64,000 nt of DNA, from the NCBI RefSeq assembly GCF_039954625.1, contig NZ_CP157199.1, forward strand, positions 1,798,001-1,862,000, given 5' to 3'. Below, in pieces: positions 53,018-62,847 of this stretch; within the stretch, counting starts at the first letter, position 1, and every line of letters starts with the position of its first letter. This stretch comes from Pontimicrobium sp. SW4. Lineage in GTDB: Bacteria > Bacteroidota > Bacteroidia > Flavobacteriales > Flavobacteriaceae. The translations under genes were made by a program, and so were the position numbers. Below the pieces are notes generated by a model that searched no databases, was not told where the DNA came from, and saw nothing but the letters and a program-made list of their open reading frames with translations.

Positions 53018-53707
53018 ATGAATAAGAATTTACATCCAAAAGGTTGGAATGAAATAAAAACAAACGACTCGTGGGCTATTTTTAAAATCATGGGTGAATT
53101 TGTAAATGGGTATGAAAAACTAAGTCGCATAGGGCCATGTATTTCAATATTTGGTTCCGCTAGAACAAAACCTGATAATAAATATTACAAATTAGCGCAA
53201 AGTATTGCTCATCAAATTGTAGAAGCTGGTTATGGTGTAATCACTGGTGGTGGTCCTGGTATTATGGAAGCTGGTAACAAAGGTGCACATTTAGGAGGTG
53301 GAACATCAGTTGGATTGAATATTGACTTACCGTTCGAACAACACGATAATCCTTATATAGATAGTGACAAGAGCCTTGATTTTGACTACTTCTTTGTACG
53401 CAAGGTCATGTTTGTAAAATATTCGCAAGGCTTTGTAGTAATGCCTGGGGGATTTGGTACACTTGATGAATTATTTGAAGCAATAACACTTATTCAAACA
53501 AATAAAATCGAAAAATTTCCCATTATTTTAGTTGGAACCGAGTTTTGGAGTGGTATTATGGATTGGGTAAAAGACACCTTGCTTGAACAATTTGGAAATA
53601 TTAGCGCAACCGATTTAGATTTAATTAATCTAGTAGATACAGAAGCTGAAGTAATTGAGATTTTAGATTCATTCTATAAGAAATATGAGTTGAGTCCAAA
53701 CTTTTAA
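53018..53707 (+). CDS. LOG-family (TIGR00730) nucleotide-binding protein
   Basis: A 229-aa Rossmann-fold protein with the lysine decarboxylase-like / cytokinin-activating motif PGGFGTLDELFEA (usual PGGxGTxxE) and an earlier GGGPGIMEAGNKGA loop. Family members hydrolyse nucleoside monophosphates such as cytokinin riboside phosphate; in bacteria the physiological substrate is often unclear. It follows uvrA by 32 bp. Confidence 0.92.
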   Translation: MNKNLHPKGWNEIKTNDSWAIFKIMGEFVNGYEKLSRIGPCISIFGSARTKPDNKYYKLAQSIAHQIVEAGYGVITGGGPGIMEAGNKGAHLGGGTSVGLNIDLPFEQHDNPYIDSDKSLDFDYFFVRKVMFVKYSQGFVVMPGGFGTLDELFEAITLIQTNKIEKFPIILVGTEFWSGIMDWVKDTLLEQFGNISATDLDLINLVDTEAEVIEILDSFYKKYELSPNF

Positions 53708-53732
53708 TAAAACAAATCCCTTCTCCCTAAGA

Positions 53733-54989
53733 ATGGTAAAAAAATATGTAATAGTATTAACTGTAATGCTTATTGGTTTTTTGGGTTTTTCTCAAGAAAC
53801 TTTTAAAGCTATGTTTTATAATGTATTGAACTTTCCACTTCAAGAGCCTGCTAATAGGATTCAACATTTGGATGCTGTACTAAATGATTACTTACCTGAT
53901 TTATTTATGATTTGTGAATTAAATACTGAAGCTGGAGCAAATACGATACTACAAACGATGCAGTTTATAAACCCAGATTATGAAAGAGCTGCATTTGTAG
54001 AAAACACTTCGGATGATAATTTTGGTGACCAGAACGAATTGCAAAACATGATTTTTTATGATAGTTCTAAGTTTATTCTAGAATCACAAGCAGTTGTTAC
54101 CACTATTTACCGTGATTTTAATCACTATAAATTAAAATTAAATACTACTGACCAAACTAGTGATCCAGTATATTTAGATGTGTTTGTAACGCATTTAAAA
54201 TCTTCTAGTGGTACAACTAATAAAAATTTACGCAAACAAATGGTTGATGCTTTTGTAGCATATTTAAGCACAATGCCTAATGATAGTAATATTTTACTCG
54301 GTGGAGATTTAAATCTCTACACCTCTTCTGAACCTGCTTTCCAGGAATTACTTGACAATACCAATAATATTACGCTAATCGATCCTGTAAATCGAATTGG
54401 AAGTTGGAGTAACAATACAAATTATCTAGATGTATTTACTCAATCAACTAGAACAACCAATGAGCTAGGTGGAGCTAGTGGTGGTTTTGACGATAGGTTC
54501 GATTTTATTATGACATCTGAAAACATGGATACAAACCCTGATATTTCTTTTGTTTCTGGATCTTATAAAGCTTATGGAAATAACAATAACATAAATTGTT
54601 ATAACAATAATATAAATTCCACAAATTGTAGTGGCCCAACATATAGTCAATCTATTAGAGAGGCACTTTATTATTTTAGTGACCATTTGCCAGTAACTTT
54701 AACATTAGAAACTAACAAAACCTTATTAAGTACAAAAACAGTTGCATTTAAAAACGGAATAACTATTGAGGGAAGTAATTTAGTAGATGAAGTTGTTAAT
54801 TTAAAAATACAACCGCAACTAAATATAAACAAGCTTGCTATTTACAATTTTCTGGGACAAAAAATGGAAGAACATCAAGTCAAAGATAGGAATTTAGTTA
54901 AGTTAAATGTTTCATACTTGTCCAGTGGTATGTATTATATAACAGCTGACAATAACATTACTGAGCCCTTAAAATTTATCAAACGCTAA
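53733..54989 (+). CDS. Secreted endonuclease/exonuclease/phosphatase-fold protein with T9SS sorting tail
   Basis: A 418-aa protein with a signal peptide (VIVLTVMLIGFLGFSQ) and an EEP-family domain (about residues 20-325; FYNVLNFP, LGGDLNLYTSSEP, YFSDHLPVTLTL with the late SDH triad). The C-terminal about 70 residues (KLAIYNFLGQKMEEHQVKDRNLVKL to MYYITADNNITEPLKFIKR) are a type A sorting domain for the type IX secretion system. The protein should be exported across the outer membrane. Substrate is DNA, RNA, lipid phosphate or phosphoester; not distinguishable here. Confidence 0.88.
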   Translation: MVKKYVIVLTVMLIGFLGFSQETFKAMFYNVLNFPLQEPANRIQHLDAVLNDYLPDLFMICELNTEAGANTILQTMQFINPDYERAAFVENTSDDNFGDQNELQNMIFYDSSKFILESQAVVTTIYRDFNHYKLKLNTTDQTSDPVYLDVFVTHLKSSSGTTNKNLRKQMVDAFVAYLSTMPNDSNILLGGDLNLYTSSEPAFQELLDNTNNITLIDPVNRIGSWSNNTNYLDVFTQSTRTTNELGGASGGFDDRFDFIMTSENMDTNPDISFVSGSYKAYGNNNNINCYNNNINSTNCSGPTYSQSIREALYYFSDHLPVTLTLETNKTLLSTKTVAFKNGITIEGSNLVDEVVNLKIQPQLNINKLAIYNFLGQKMEEHQVKDRNLVKLNVSYLSSGMYYITADNNITEPLKFIKR

Positions 54990-54990
54990 T

Positions 54991-57825
54991 TTGAGATACA
55001 AAATTCTACATATATTAATTGTTGCTTTAGCCTATTCCAGTGCTTTTAGTCAAGACAAAATTGACATAAAAGCGACGTTTAATATAGAGCTAGATCAAAT
55101 ACAAATTCACCAATTTATTGCTTATAAAAATAAATCTAATGATACTTTAAAGAGTATTTATTTAAATGATTGGAGCAATAGTTATTCTACAAAAAACACA
55201 CCGCTTGCTAGACGTTTTTCTGAAGAATATGATGGTAAATTTCATTTTGCAGAAAGTGAAGAACGTGGATTTACTGCCATAACATCTGTTATTAATTCAA
55301 CCAGCACTAATTTAAATTTTGAAAGATTAAAGGAACATCCAGATGTATTGAAAATAGATTTAGAAAGACCTTTGCTACCTAACGAGAGTTATAAAATAAC
55401 GCTTGAATATATTGTAAAGCTTCCTAAAACAAAGTTTACAGATTATGGTGTCACACCTTTAAAAGATTATAATTTAAAATATTGGTACATAACACCAGCT
55501 GTATACAATGGCAATTGGAATTATTACAGTAACAAAAATTTGGATGACCTTTATATTCCGAAAGCAGATATTACACTTCAACTTGAATTCCCAAGAAATT
55601 ACGTCCTTACTTCGGAATTAGATTTAATAAATGTAATTCAAAATAACACTTCTCAAACTCTTATTTTGCAAGGAGCAAATAGAGTGGATAGCAAATTGTT
55701 TTTACAAAAATTACCAGTTTATAAAACGGTGCAGACTGATGATTTTTCAATAATCTCAAACTATCTCGAAAAAGACTTAGAGCCTTCTAAAAAAGCTATA
55801 ATTACTGATAAAATTACAGCTTACGTTACAAAATATCTTGGGCCTTATCCTCATAAAAAACTCATTGTTTCAAATATAGATACAAAAAAAGACCCTGTTT
55901 ATGGTTTAAATCAACTTCCAGATTTTATTAGACCATTTCCCAAAAATTTTCAATATGAATTGCAGTTATTAAAAACCACGCTCGGTAATTATTTAGATAA
56001 CACCTTGCTTATAAATCCACGGAAAGAGCAATGGTTAAAAGATGGATTACAAATCTATTTTCTTATTAAATATATTGAAGAAAATTATCCAGACATGAAA
56101 CTCGCTGGGAATTTAGCAGACATATGGGGATTGAGGTCTTTTCACGCTGCATCTCTAAAATTTAACGAACAATATAATTTGGTGTATTTACACATGGCTA
56201 GAACCAATAGAGATCAAGCTTTAACCAGTTCAAAAGATTCTCTGTTACGTTTCAATAGTGACTTAGCCAATAAATACAAAGCTGGTGTTGGATTAAAATA
56301 TTTAGATGATTTTATAAACGCTCAAACTTTAGAAAGCACCATAAAAGAATTTTTAAAAAACAACTTATTAGAAAACACGTCAACTAAAGAATTTGAAACA
56401 TTATTAAAATCTAAAACCGATAAAAATTTAGATTGGTTTTTTAAAGAGTACATTAACACTAATAAAAAAATAGATTTTAAAATAAAATATTTAAAAAAGA
56501 CAGAGGATTCTATAACACTTACTATAAAAAATAAACGTCATAACAGTATGCCAATTTCTTTGTTTACTTTAAGAAATGACACTGTAACATCAAAAATTTG
56601 GGTAGAAAATATTAAGAATAGTAAAACAATTACAATTCCAAGACATGACACCAATAAGCTGGTTTTAAATTATGACAGTTCTATTCCTGAATACAATTTA
56701 AGAGATAATTGGAAATCTTTAAACGGTTTTTTAGCAAATAACAAACCTTTACAAGTACGATTATTTAAAGACGTAGAGGACCCATCAAAGACACAATTAT
56801 TTTTAATGCCTGTTGTAGAATTTAGAAATATTTATGATGGTTTAGTTCTTGGTGGTAAGTTTTATAACAAAACTTTATTGCGTAGAGGATTTAACTACAA
56901 GATTTCTCCAAACTATGGAACTAAGTCTAAATCGTTTACATTTTCAGCATCAATAAATTACACACAAAATATTGAAAATAAGGACTTATATGGAATTACT
57001 TATGGTTTAACAGGGAAGTATTCTTCGTATGCACCAGATTTATTTGCAAGGGTTATTACACCATATCTAAGGCTTAATTTTAGAGATCATACAGATTATA
57101 GATCTAACAAGTTTCAATCACTAAATTTTAGATATTTAGACATTAATAGAGATGAAGACATCAATAATATTACAAATAATACGGATCCAAATTATAGTGT
57201 TTTTAACGCAAGATATATCAATACAAATCCTGGGTTAATAAACTATTATAAGTGGTACACCGATTTTCAACTAGCTAAAGATTTTGGGAAATTATCGTTT
57301 AACTACGAATACAGAAAACTATTTGAAAGCAATAGACAAATTAATATTCGCTTTTTTGCTGGAGCTTTTTTATATAACAATAATCCAACAGGTTCCGATT
57401 ATTTTAGCTTCGCTTTAGATCGACCAACCGATTATTTGTTTGATTACAACTATTTAGGGCGCTCGGAATCTTCAGGGATATTTAGTCAGCAAATAATCAT
57501 AGCCGAAGGTGGCTTCAAATCAAAACTAAATACACCATTCGCAAACAGGTGGATGACAACTTTTAATTTTAGCACTACACTTTGGAAATACATTCAGGCT
57601 TACACCGATTTTGGTTTAGCAAAAAACACTTTTAATCCAGTTAAATTTCAATATGACACTGGCTTAAGAATCAATTTAGTTACCGATTATTTTGAAGTCT
57701 ACTTCCCTATTTACTCAAACCTTGGATGGGAGATTGGTCAACCTAATTATGATCAAAAAATACGATTTCTATTTACTGTAGACCCTAAATCTTTGTTGGG
57801 ATTATTTCGCAGAAAATGGTATTAG
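54991..57825 (+). CDS. M1-peptidase-like protein fused to outer-membrane beta-barrel; zinc ligands absent
   Basis: A 944-aa protein with a signal peptide (LIVALAYSSAFSQ). The N-terminal half resembles M1 aminopeptidases: beta-saddle domain (about residues 20-230) and a thermolysin-like region (about 260-500). The zinc motif HExxH is missing (KTTLGNYLDNT in its place) and the third-ligand region reads WLKDGLQIY instead of WLNEGFAEY. The C-terminal about 330 residues (from LVLGGKFYNKTLLRRGFNYKISP) are a 12-16-strand outer-membrane barrel. It starts at a TTG one base after the upstream stop and is probably co-transcribed. A structural or transport role in the outer membrane is more likely than peptidase activity. 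Confidence 0.82.
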   Translation: MRYKILHILIVALAYSSAFSQDKIDIKATFNIELDQIQIHQFIAYKNKSNDTLKSIYLNDWSNSYSTKNTPLARRFSEEYDGKFHFAESEERGFTAITSVINSTSTNLNFERLKEHPDVLKIDLERPLLPNESYKITLEYIVKLPKTKFTDYGVTPLKDYNLKYWYITPAVYNGNWNYYSNKNLDDLYIPKADITLQLEFPRNYVLTSELDLINVIQNNTSQTLILQGANRVDSKLFLQKLPVYKTVQTDDFSIISNYLEKDLEPSKKAIITDKITAYVTKYLGPYPHKKLIVSNIDTKKDPVYGLNQLPDFIRPFPKNFQYELQLLKTTLGNYLDNTLLINPRKEQWLKDGLQIYFLIKYIEENYPDMKLAGNLADIWGLRSFHAASLKFNEQYNLVYLHMARTNRDQALTSSKDSLLRFNSDLANKYKAGVGLKYLDDFINAQTLESTIKEFLKNNLLENTSTKEFETLLKSKTDKNLDWFFKEYINTNKKIDFKIKYLKKTEDSITLTIKNKRHNSMPISLFTLRNDTVTSKIWVENIKNSKTITIPRHDTNKLVLNYDSSIPEYNLRDNWKSLNGFLANNKPLQVRLFKDVEDPSKTQLFLMPVVEFRNIYDGLVLGGKFYNKTLLRRGFNYKISPNYGTKSKSFTFSASINYTQNIENKDLYGITYGLTGKYSSYAPDLFARVITPYLRLNFRDHTDYRSNKFQSLNFRYLDINRDEDINNITNNTDPNYSVFNARYINTNPGLINYYKWYTDFQLAKDFGKLSFNYEYRKLFESNRQINIRFFAGAFLYNNNPTGSDYFSFALDRPTDYLFDYNYLGRSESSGIFSQQIIIAEGGFKSKLNTPFANRWMTTFNFSTTLWKYIQAYTDFGLAKNTFNPVKFQYDTGLRINLVTDYFEVYFPIYSNLGWEIGQPNYDQKIRFLFTVDPKSLLGLFRRKWY

Positions 57826-57970
57826 CACCATGATTATTCGTTTGAATAATTCTTAATATAAATTTAAAATATTTCACTTTTTTATGTATTTGCCAGTCAT
57901 TTTTGCTTTTTATTGTGAATTTGATAAATTATTAACAGTCTATCAGATTGTGTAAAACATAAAAAAAAGC

Positions 57971-57978
57971 TAAATTTG
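57971..57978 (+). promoter_or_regulatory. -7 element of the E1 fusion gene promoter
   Basis: TAAATTTG matches TAnnTTTG, with TTG at 57948-57950 as -33 element 20 bp upstream. The start codon is 21 bp downstream. Confidence 0.6.
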
Positions 57979-57999
57979 TAGCATCTTAATTTTTAATAA

Positions 58000-60411
58000 A
58001 TGCAAACAAACCCTGATATTACCAAGAATATGTCTTTTAATGATTTTAAGAGTGAAATCATTAATGATTATACAATCGCTGTAACTAGTAGAGAGTGTAG
58101 TTTACTTGGTCGTCGTGAGGTTTTAACTGGAAAAGCAAAGTTTGGAATATTTGGCGACGGAAAAGAGATTCCACAACTAGCTTGGGCAAAAGCATTTAGA
58201 GATGGTGACTTTAGGTCTGGATACTATAGAGACCAAACATTTATGATGGCTATTGGCCAATTAACCATTCAACAATTTTTCGCTGGCTTATACGCACATA
58301 CTGAGATTGAGGCAGACCCAATGAGTGCTGGAAGGCAAATGGGTGGCCATTTTGGTACACATAGTTTAGACGAAAACTACAATTGGAAAGACCTCACTAA
58401 ACAAAAAAATTCTAGCTCAGATATTTCTCCTACAGCAGGTCAAATGCCTAGATTATTAGGATTAGCGCAAGCATCAAAAATATACAGAAATGTAAAAGGC
58501 ATTGATAGTACAAAGTTTTCGGAAAATGGAAATGAAGTTGCTTGGGGGACTATTGGTAATGCTAGTACAAGTGAAGGTGTTTTTTTTGAAACCATTAATG
58601 CTGCTGGAGTATTACAAGTACCTATGGTTATAAGTGTTTGGGATGATGAGTATGGTATTTCTGTTCACGCGAAGCATCAAACTACTAAAGAAAATATATC
58701 TGAAATTCTAAAAGGATTTCAACGAGACGAATATGGTAATGGCTATGAAATAATAAGAGTAAAAGGTTGGGATTATGTAGGTTTAGTAAATGCCTATGAA
58801 GAAGCTTCAAAAATTGCAAGAGAAGAACATGTACCAGTTTTATTACATGTACAAGAGTTGACGCAGCCTCAAGGACATTCAACTTCTGGATCACATGAAC
58901 GCTATAAGAGCCCTGGAAGATTAACTTGGGAAAAAGATCATGACTGTATTACTAAAATGCGAGAATGGATGATTAGTAATAGTATTATTACTAATGAAGA
59001 AGTAACACAATTAGAAAAAAATATTAAAAAGGAAGTAAGAGATGGTAAAAAAGCTGCTTGGAATGCTTTTATATCTCCCATACTTAATGATAAAATCGAG
59101 CTTGTAGAGTTGCTTAATAATATATCACAATCTAGCCATAACAAAGTGTTTATTCAAAAAATAGTAAACGATTTGAATACTATTGATGAACCAACAAGAA
59201 GAGATGTGGTTTCGGCTGCTCGTAAAGTATTACGTTACGTCACTTTTGATGATTCTATTGAAAAGGAGAAGTTACAAGCTTGGATAGACAGCTATTTTGT
59301 TGCCAATCAACCAAAATATAGCTCTCACCTTTATAGTCAATCTAATCAAAAAGCAACTAACATAAAAGAAATAGTGGCTACTTATGATGCTGATGCTTCT
59401 ATGGTAGATGGTCGTATAATTATTAGAGATAATTTTGATGCTATTTTCAGTAAATACCCTGAAGCTTTGATTTTTGGAGAAGATTCAGGTAGTATTGGAG
59501 ATGTAAACCAAGGGCTTGAAGGATTACAAGAAAAGTATGGTGAACTTAGAGTTGCTGATGTTGGTATACGAGAAGCAACTATTGTTGGTCAAGGAATTGG
59601 TATGGCGATGAGAGGCTTACGTCCAATTGCCGAAATTCAATATCTAGATTACTTGATGTATGCACTTCAAATAATAAGTGACGATCTTGCAACCTTACAT
59701 TACAGAACCTTAGGAAAACAAAAGGCTCCGATGATTGTGAGGACGAGAGGACACAGACTTGAAGGTATTTGGCATTCTGGTTCGCAATTAGGTGGTATTT
59801 TAAATTTAGTAAGAGGTATTTATGTGCTTGTTCCAAGAAATATGACCAAAGCTGCAGGGTTTTATAATACGATGCTTGAAAGTGATCAACCAGCGCTTAT
59901 CGTTGAGTGTTTAAATGGCTACAGACTAAAAGAAAAGATGCCTAACAATATAGGTGAATTCAAAACACCCGTTGGCGTTGTTGAAACTGTAAAAGAAGGA
60001 GCAGATATTACTTTAGTATCCTATGGGTCTACTTTAAGAATGGTGGAACAAGCTGCTAAAGAGTTATTAGAAGTAGGAATAGATGCCGAAGTTATTGACG
60101 TACAATCGTTAATTCCTTTTGATATAACTCACGATATTTCAAAAAGCCTTGAAAAAACTAATCGTTTAATGATTATTGATGAAGATGTTCCTGGAGGAGC
60201 TTCAGCCTATATCTTAGATAAAATTATGAATGCCCAAAAAGGCTATCTACATCTCGATAGTCAGCCAAAAACATTGACTGCAAAAGAGCACAGGCCAGCT
60301 TATGGAACTGATGGTGATTATTTCTCAAAACCATCTTTAGAAGATATGTTTGAAGCTGTTTACAATGTGATGCATGAGGTAAACCCTGAAGATTATCCAA
60401 AATTGCGTTAA
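58000..60411 (+). CDS. 2-oxoacid dehydrogenase E1, fused alpha and beta subunits
   Basis: An 803-aa fusion. The alpha part (about 30-420) binds thiamine diphosphate: GNASTSEGVFFETINAAGVLQVPMV and DDEYGISVHAKHQT. The beta part (about 460-803) shows IFGEDSGSIGDVNQGLEGLQEKYGELRVADVGIREATIVG and RTRGHRLEGIWHSGSQ. This is the decarboxylating subunit of a branched-chain 2-oxoacid dehydrogenase complex (2-oxoisovalerate type), feeding branched acyl-CoA to iso-fatty acids common in flavobacteria. E2 and E3 are not in this window. Confidence 0.9.
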   Translation: MQTNPDITKNMSFNDFKSEIINDYTIAVTSRECSLLGRREVLTGKAKFGIFGDGKEIPQLAWAKAFRDGDFRSGYYRDQTFMMAIGQLTIQQFFAGLYAHTEIEADPMSAGRQMGGHFGTHSLDENYNWKDLTKQKNSSSDISPTAGQMPRLLGLAQASKIYRNVKGIDSTKFSENGNEVAWGTIGNASTSEGVFFETINAAGVLQVPMVISVWDDEYGISVHAKHQTTKENISEILKGFQRDEYGNGYEIIRVKGWDYVGLVNAYEEASKIAREEHVPVLLHVQELTQPQGHSTSGSHERYKSPGRLTWEKDHDCITKMREWMISNSIITNEEVTQLEKNIKKEVRDGKKAAWNAFISPILNDKIELVELLNNISQSSHNKVFIQKIVNDLNTIDEPTRRDVVSAARKVLRYVTFDDSIEKEKLQAWIDSYFVANQPKYSSHLYSQSNQKATNIKEIVATYDADASMVDGRIIIRDNFDAIFSKYPEALIFGEDSGSIGDVNQGLEGLQEKYGELRVADVGIREATIVGQGIGMAMRGLRPIAEIQYLDYLMYALQIISDDLATLHYRTLGKQKAPMIVRTRGHRLEGIWHSGSQLGGILNLVRGIYVLVPRNMTKAAGFYNTMLESDQPALIVECLNGYRLKEKMPNNIGEFKTPVGVVETVKEGADITLVSYGSTLRMVEQAAKELLEVGIDAEVIDVQSLIPFDITHDISKSLEKTNRLMIIDEDVPGGASAYILDKIMNAQKGYLHLDSQPKTLTAKEHRPAYGTDGDYFSKPSLEDMFEAVYNVMHEVNPEDYPKLR

Positions 60412-60488
60412 ATAAGCTCAAAGCAACAATCACAATTATCAAACAGGAGTAATTTCTTTTTCAATATTTAAAGTATATTAGTAGTGAT

Positions 60489-62090
60489 ATGCTTTCAAAA
60501 TACGACAAGGAACAACTTAGAGCAGTAATTTTTCGTCACCTAGATGGAATTGCTACTGCCACTACTGCATATTCATTAAGTAAAAAAGGCGTTCTTACAT
60601 ATTTACTTCAGCAAAAAAAGACTAGTCTATCTGAGTTAACAGAGAAATTCAACACAAATGAAGGTTACCTTAATATAGCACTAAGAATATTATGCTCTCA
60701 AGGCTGGTTAGATAAAACTATTAACAACAATACAGATAGTATAACTTATTTTACAAATAGCAATAGTGAAAAAGCTTTTGGGTTAGTAAAATTATACAAA
60801 GATGCTGTAAACCTAATCTCCTATTCTATTAAATTTCCAGAAGAGCGAATTGGACCTGACGCTTTTAGTGCTTTAGAAAGAATATTTAATGAGTATAAAA
60901 CAAATTTTGGATTAGAAACCATTAAAGAAAACTCAATTGAACATCAGGTATTAATGCACATTGAAGGCGTTATAATTGCACCAGTTATTGTAATGTTAGG
61001 CGTTAATGGTTTGTTTCATAAATATTTCATGGAAGCTTCATTTAGAGCACAAGAGTATCATAAAAATCCAGAAAGTTTTAAAAAAATATTAGACTTTTTT
61101 GCCTATTTAGGATGGTTCAACAAAAAGAAAGACACCTATCAATTTACAGATAAAGGTCTGTTCTTTGCAAAGCGTGCTAGTGCTTATGGAGTAACAGTCT
61201 CCTATTTACCTACATTCGCTCAATTGGACCAACTCATATTTGGTAATCCGTTAATATTAAAAGCAAACTCTGCAAGCGAACCCGAAAAACACGTGCATCG
61301 CGAGATGAATGTTTGGGGAAGCGGAGGCGCACATTCAACCTATTTTAAAGTGATTGATGCAATTATAATAGAATTATTTAATAAACCTATAGACGAACAA
61401 CCCAAAGGTATTTTAGATATGGGTTGTGGTAATGGTGCCTTTATACAACATATTTTTGATGTTATTGAACACCAAACGTTAAGAGGCAAATTATTAGAAG
61501 AGCATCCTTTGTTATTGGTTGGGGCAGATTTTAATCAAGCAGCATTAAAAGTTACTAGAGCGAATCTTATTAAAGCAGATATTTGGGCAAAAGTAATCTG
61601 GGGAGATATTGGACGGCCTGATTTATTAGCAAAAGATCTCAAAGAGGATTATAATATTGATTTAAAAGACCTTTTAAATGTTCGTACATTTTTAGACCAT
61701 AATCGTATTTGGAAGTCACCAAATAATCCTATACAAAAATCTAGTAATTCATCAGGTGCATATGCTTCTTTAGGAAAACGTCTTCCCAACAATATGGTAG
61801 AAGCTTCATTAAAAGAACATCTAGAAAAATGGAAGCCATTTGTAGAAAAGTTTGGCTTATTAATTATTGAACTTCATACAGTACCTCCAGAATTAGCCGC
61901 CAAACATTTGGGAAAAACAGCTGCAACAGCCTATGATGCAACACATGGCTACTCTGATCAGTATATATTAGAAATAGAGGTTTTTAATCAGATAGCAAAA
62001 GAAGCTGGCTTATTTCCTGATGATCGTTACTATACAAAGTTTCCAAATAACGAGTTAGCTACCGTGAGTATAAACCTCCTAAAAGGATAA
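60489..62090 (+). CDS. SAM-dependent methyltransferase, AprA-like
   Basis: A 533-aa protein. An N-terminal winged-helix-like region (about 25-90; TAYSLSKKGVLTYLLQQKKTSLSELTEKFNTNEGYL) and a helical second region precede a class I methyltransferase core with SAM loop ILDMGCGNGAF (about residue 308) and acidic LLVGADFNQAALKV. The late part (ELAAKHLGKTAATAYDATHGYSDQY) resembles AprA-type methyltransferases of polyketide pathways. The acceptor is unknown. No polyketide genes are near in this window. Confidence 0.7.
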   Translation: MLSKYDKEQLRAVIFRHLDGIATATTAYSLSKKGVLTYLLQQKKTSLSELTEKFNTNEGYLNIALRILCSQGWLDKTINNNTDSITYFTNSNSEKAFGLVKLYKDAVNLISYSIKFPEERIGPDAFSALERIFNEYKTNFGLETIKENSIEHQVLMHIEGVIIAPVIVMLGVNGLFHKYFMEASFRAQEYHKNPESFKKILDFFAYLGWFNKKKDTYQFTDKGLFFAKRASAYGVTVSYLPTFAQLDQLIFGNPLILKANSASEPEKHVHREMNVWGSGGAHSTYFKVIDAIIIELFNKPIDEQPKGILDMGCGNGAFIQHIFDVIEHQTLRGKLLEEHPLLLVGADFNQAALKVTRANLIKADIWAKVIWGDIGRPDLLAKDLKEDYNIDLKDLLNVRTFLDHNRIWKSPNNPIQKSSNSSGAYASLGKRLPNNMVEASLKEHLEKWKPFVEKFGLLIIELHTVPPELAAKHLGKTAATAYDATHGYSDQYILEIEVFNQIAKEAGLFPDDRYYTKFPNNELATVSINLLKG

Positions 62091-62190
62091 CAAAACTTGT
62101 TTGACATGAGTTAGATTGTGTTTGACGAAATAAGTTGATTTATGTATTACATTAGTATTGCTTTGCCGATACATTTATAAAACAAAACTC

Positions 62191-62847
62191 ATGAAACTTA
62201 AAACTGGAATTTTAATTTGTTGTTTAGTATTACTAAACTCGTGTATTGTAAAATCATTACAACCATTCTACACTCCCGAATCAATTGCATATCAAGAATC
62301 TTTTACCGGAAAATGGATAGATAAAGGAGAAAGAACTTGGGAAGTTGTCTCTTTTAAAGAAGTGTTTTTAGAAGAAAACAAAGATTTGTCTAAAGTAACA
62401 GATGAAGACAAAGTAATTTTTGAAAAATATAAAGCAGGCTACTTTATAACCCTTACAAAAAAAGATAAAGAATCAAGTTTTTTAGCTATGCCTTTTAAAA
62501 TTGAAAATCAATTATTTATGGATTTCATTCCTTTTGACTACGAAACTATAACCAACGATTTAACTAGTCAACATTTGCTTAACACTCACTCTGTTGCAAA
62601 AGTAGATGAAACAGAGAATAACACACTTAAACTTACTTGGCTTGATGAAGGCAGGCTTAAAGATTTATTCGAAAAAGATCAATTAAAATTAAAGCATGAG
62701 CTTATTGGCCTTGAAGAGTCTTTTGTTTTAACTGCATCGTCTGAGGAACTATATGGATTTTTAAAAAAGTATCTAAATTCTAATATTGAAAATAAATGGG
62801 AATCGTCCGAAAAGTTTATCTTAACAAAAGTAAATGCTCAACCTTAA
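62191..62847 (+). CDS. Lipoprotein of unknown function
   Basis: From the ATG at 62191 (218 aa) the protein starts with a lipoprotein signal (ILICCLVLLNSC). An upstream TTG at 62158 would add 11 residues before the signal and is unlikely. The mature part is beta-rich (GKWIDKGERTWEVVSF, AMPFKIENQLFMDFIPFDYE). No domain recognised. It overlaps the start of the following kinase gene by 14 bp, so the two are translationally coupled with the LytS/LytTR pair; a role as signal-input lipoprotein is possible. Confidence 0.75.
   Translation: MKLKTGILICCLVLLNSCIVKSLQPFYTPESIAYQESFTGKWIDKGERTWEVVSFKEVFLEENKDLSKVTDEDKVIFEKYKAGYFITLTKKDKESSFLAMPFKIENQLFMDFIPFDYETITNDLTSQHLLNTHSVAKVDETENNTLKLTWLDEGRLKDLFEKDQLKLKHELIGLEESFVLTASSEELYGFLKKYLNSNIENKWESSEKFILTKVNAQP

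Noticed and set aside
62158..62190. N-terminal extension of the lipoprotein gene
   Set aside because: It would precede the lipoprotein signal; the ATG at 62191 is the natural start.
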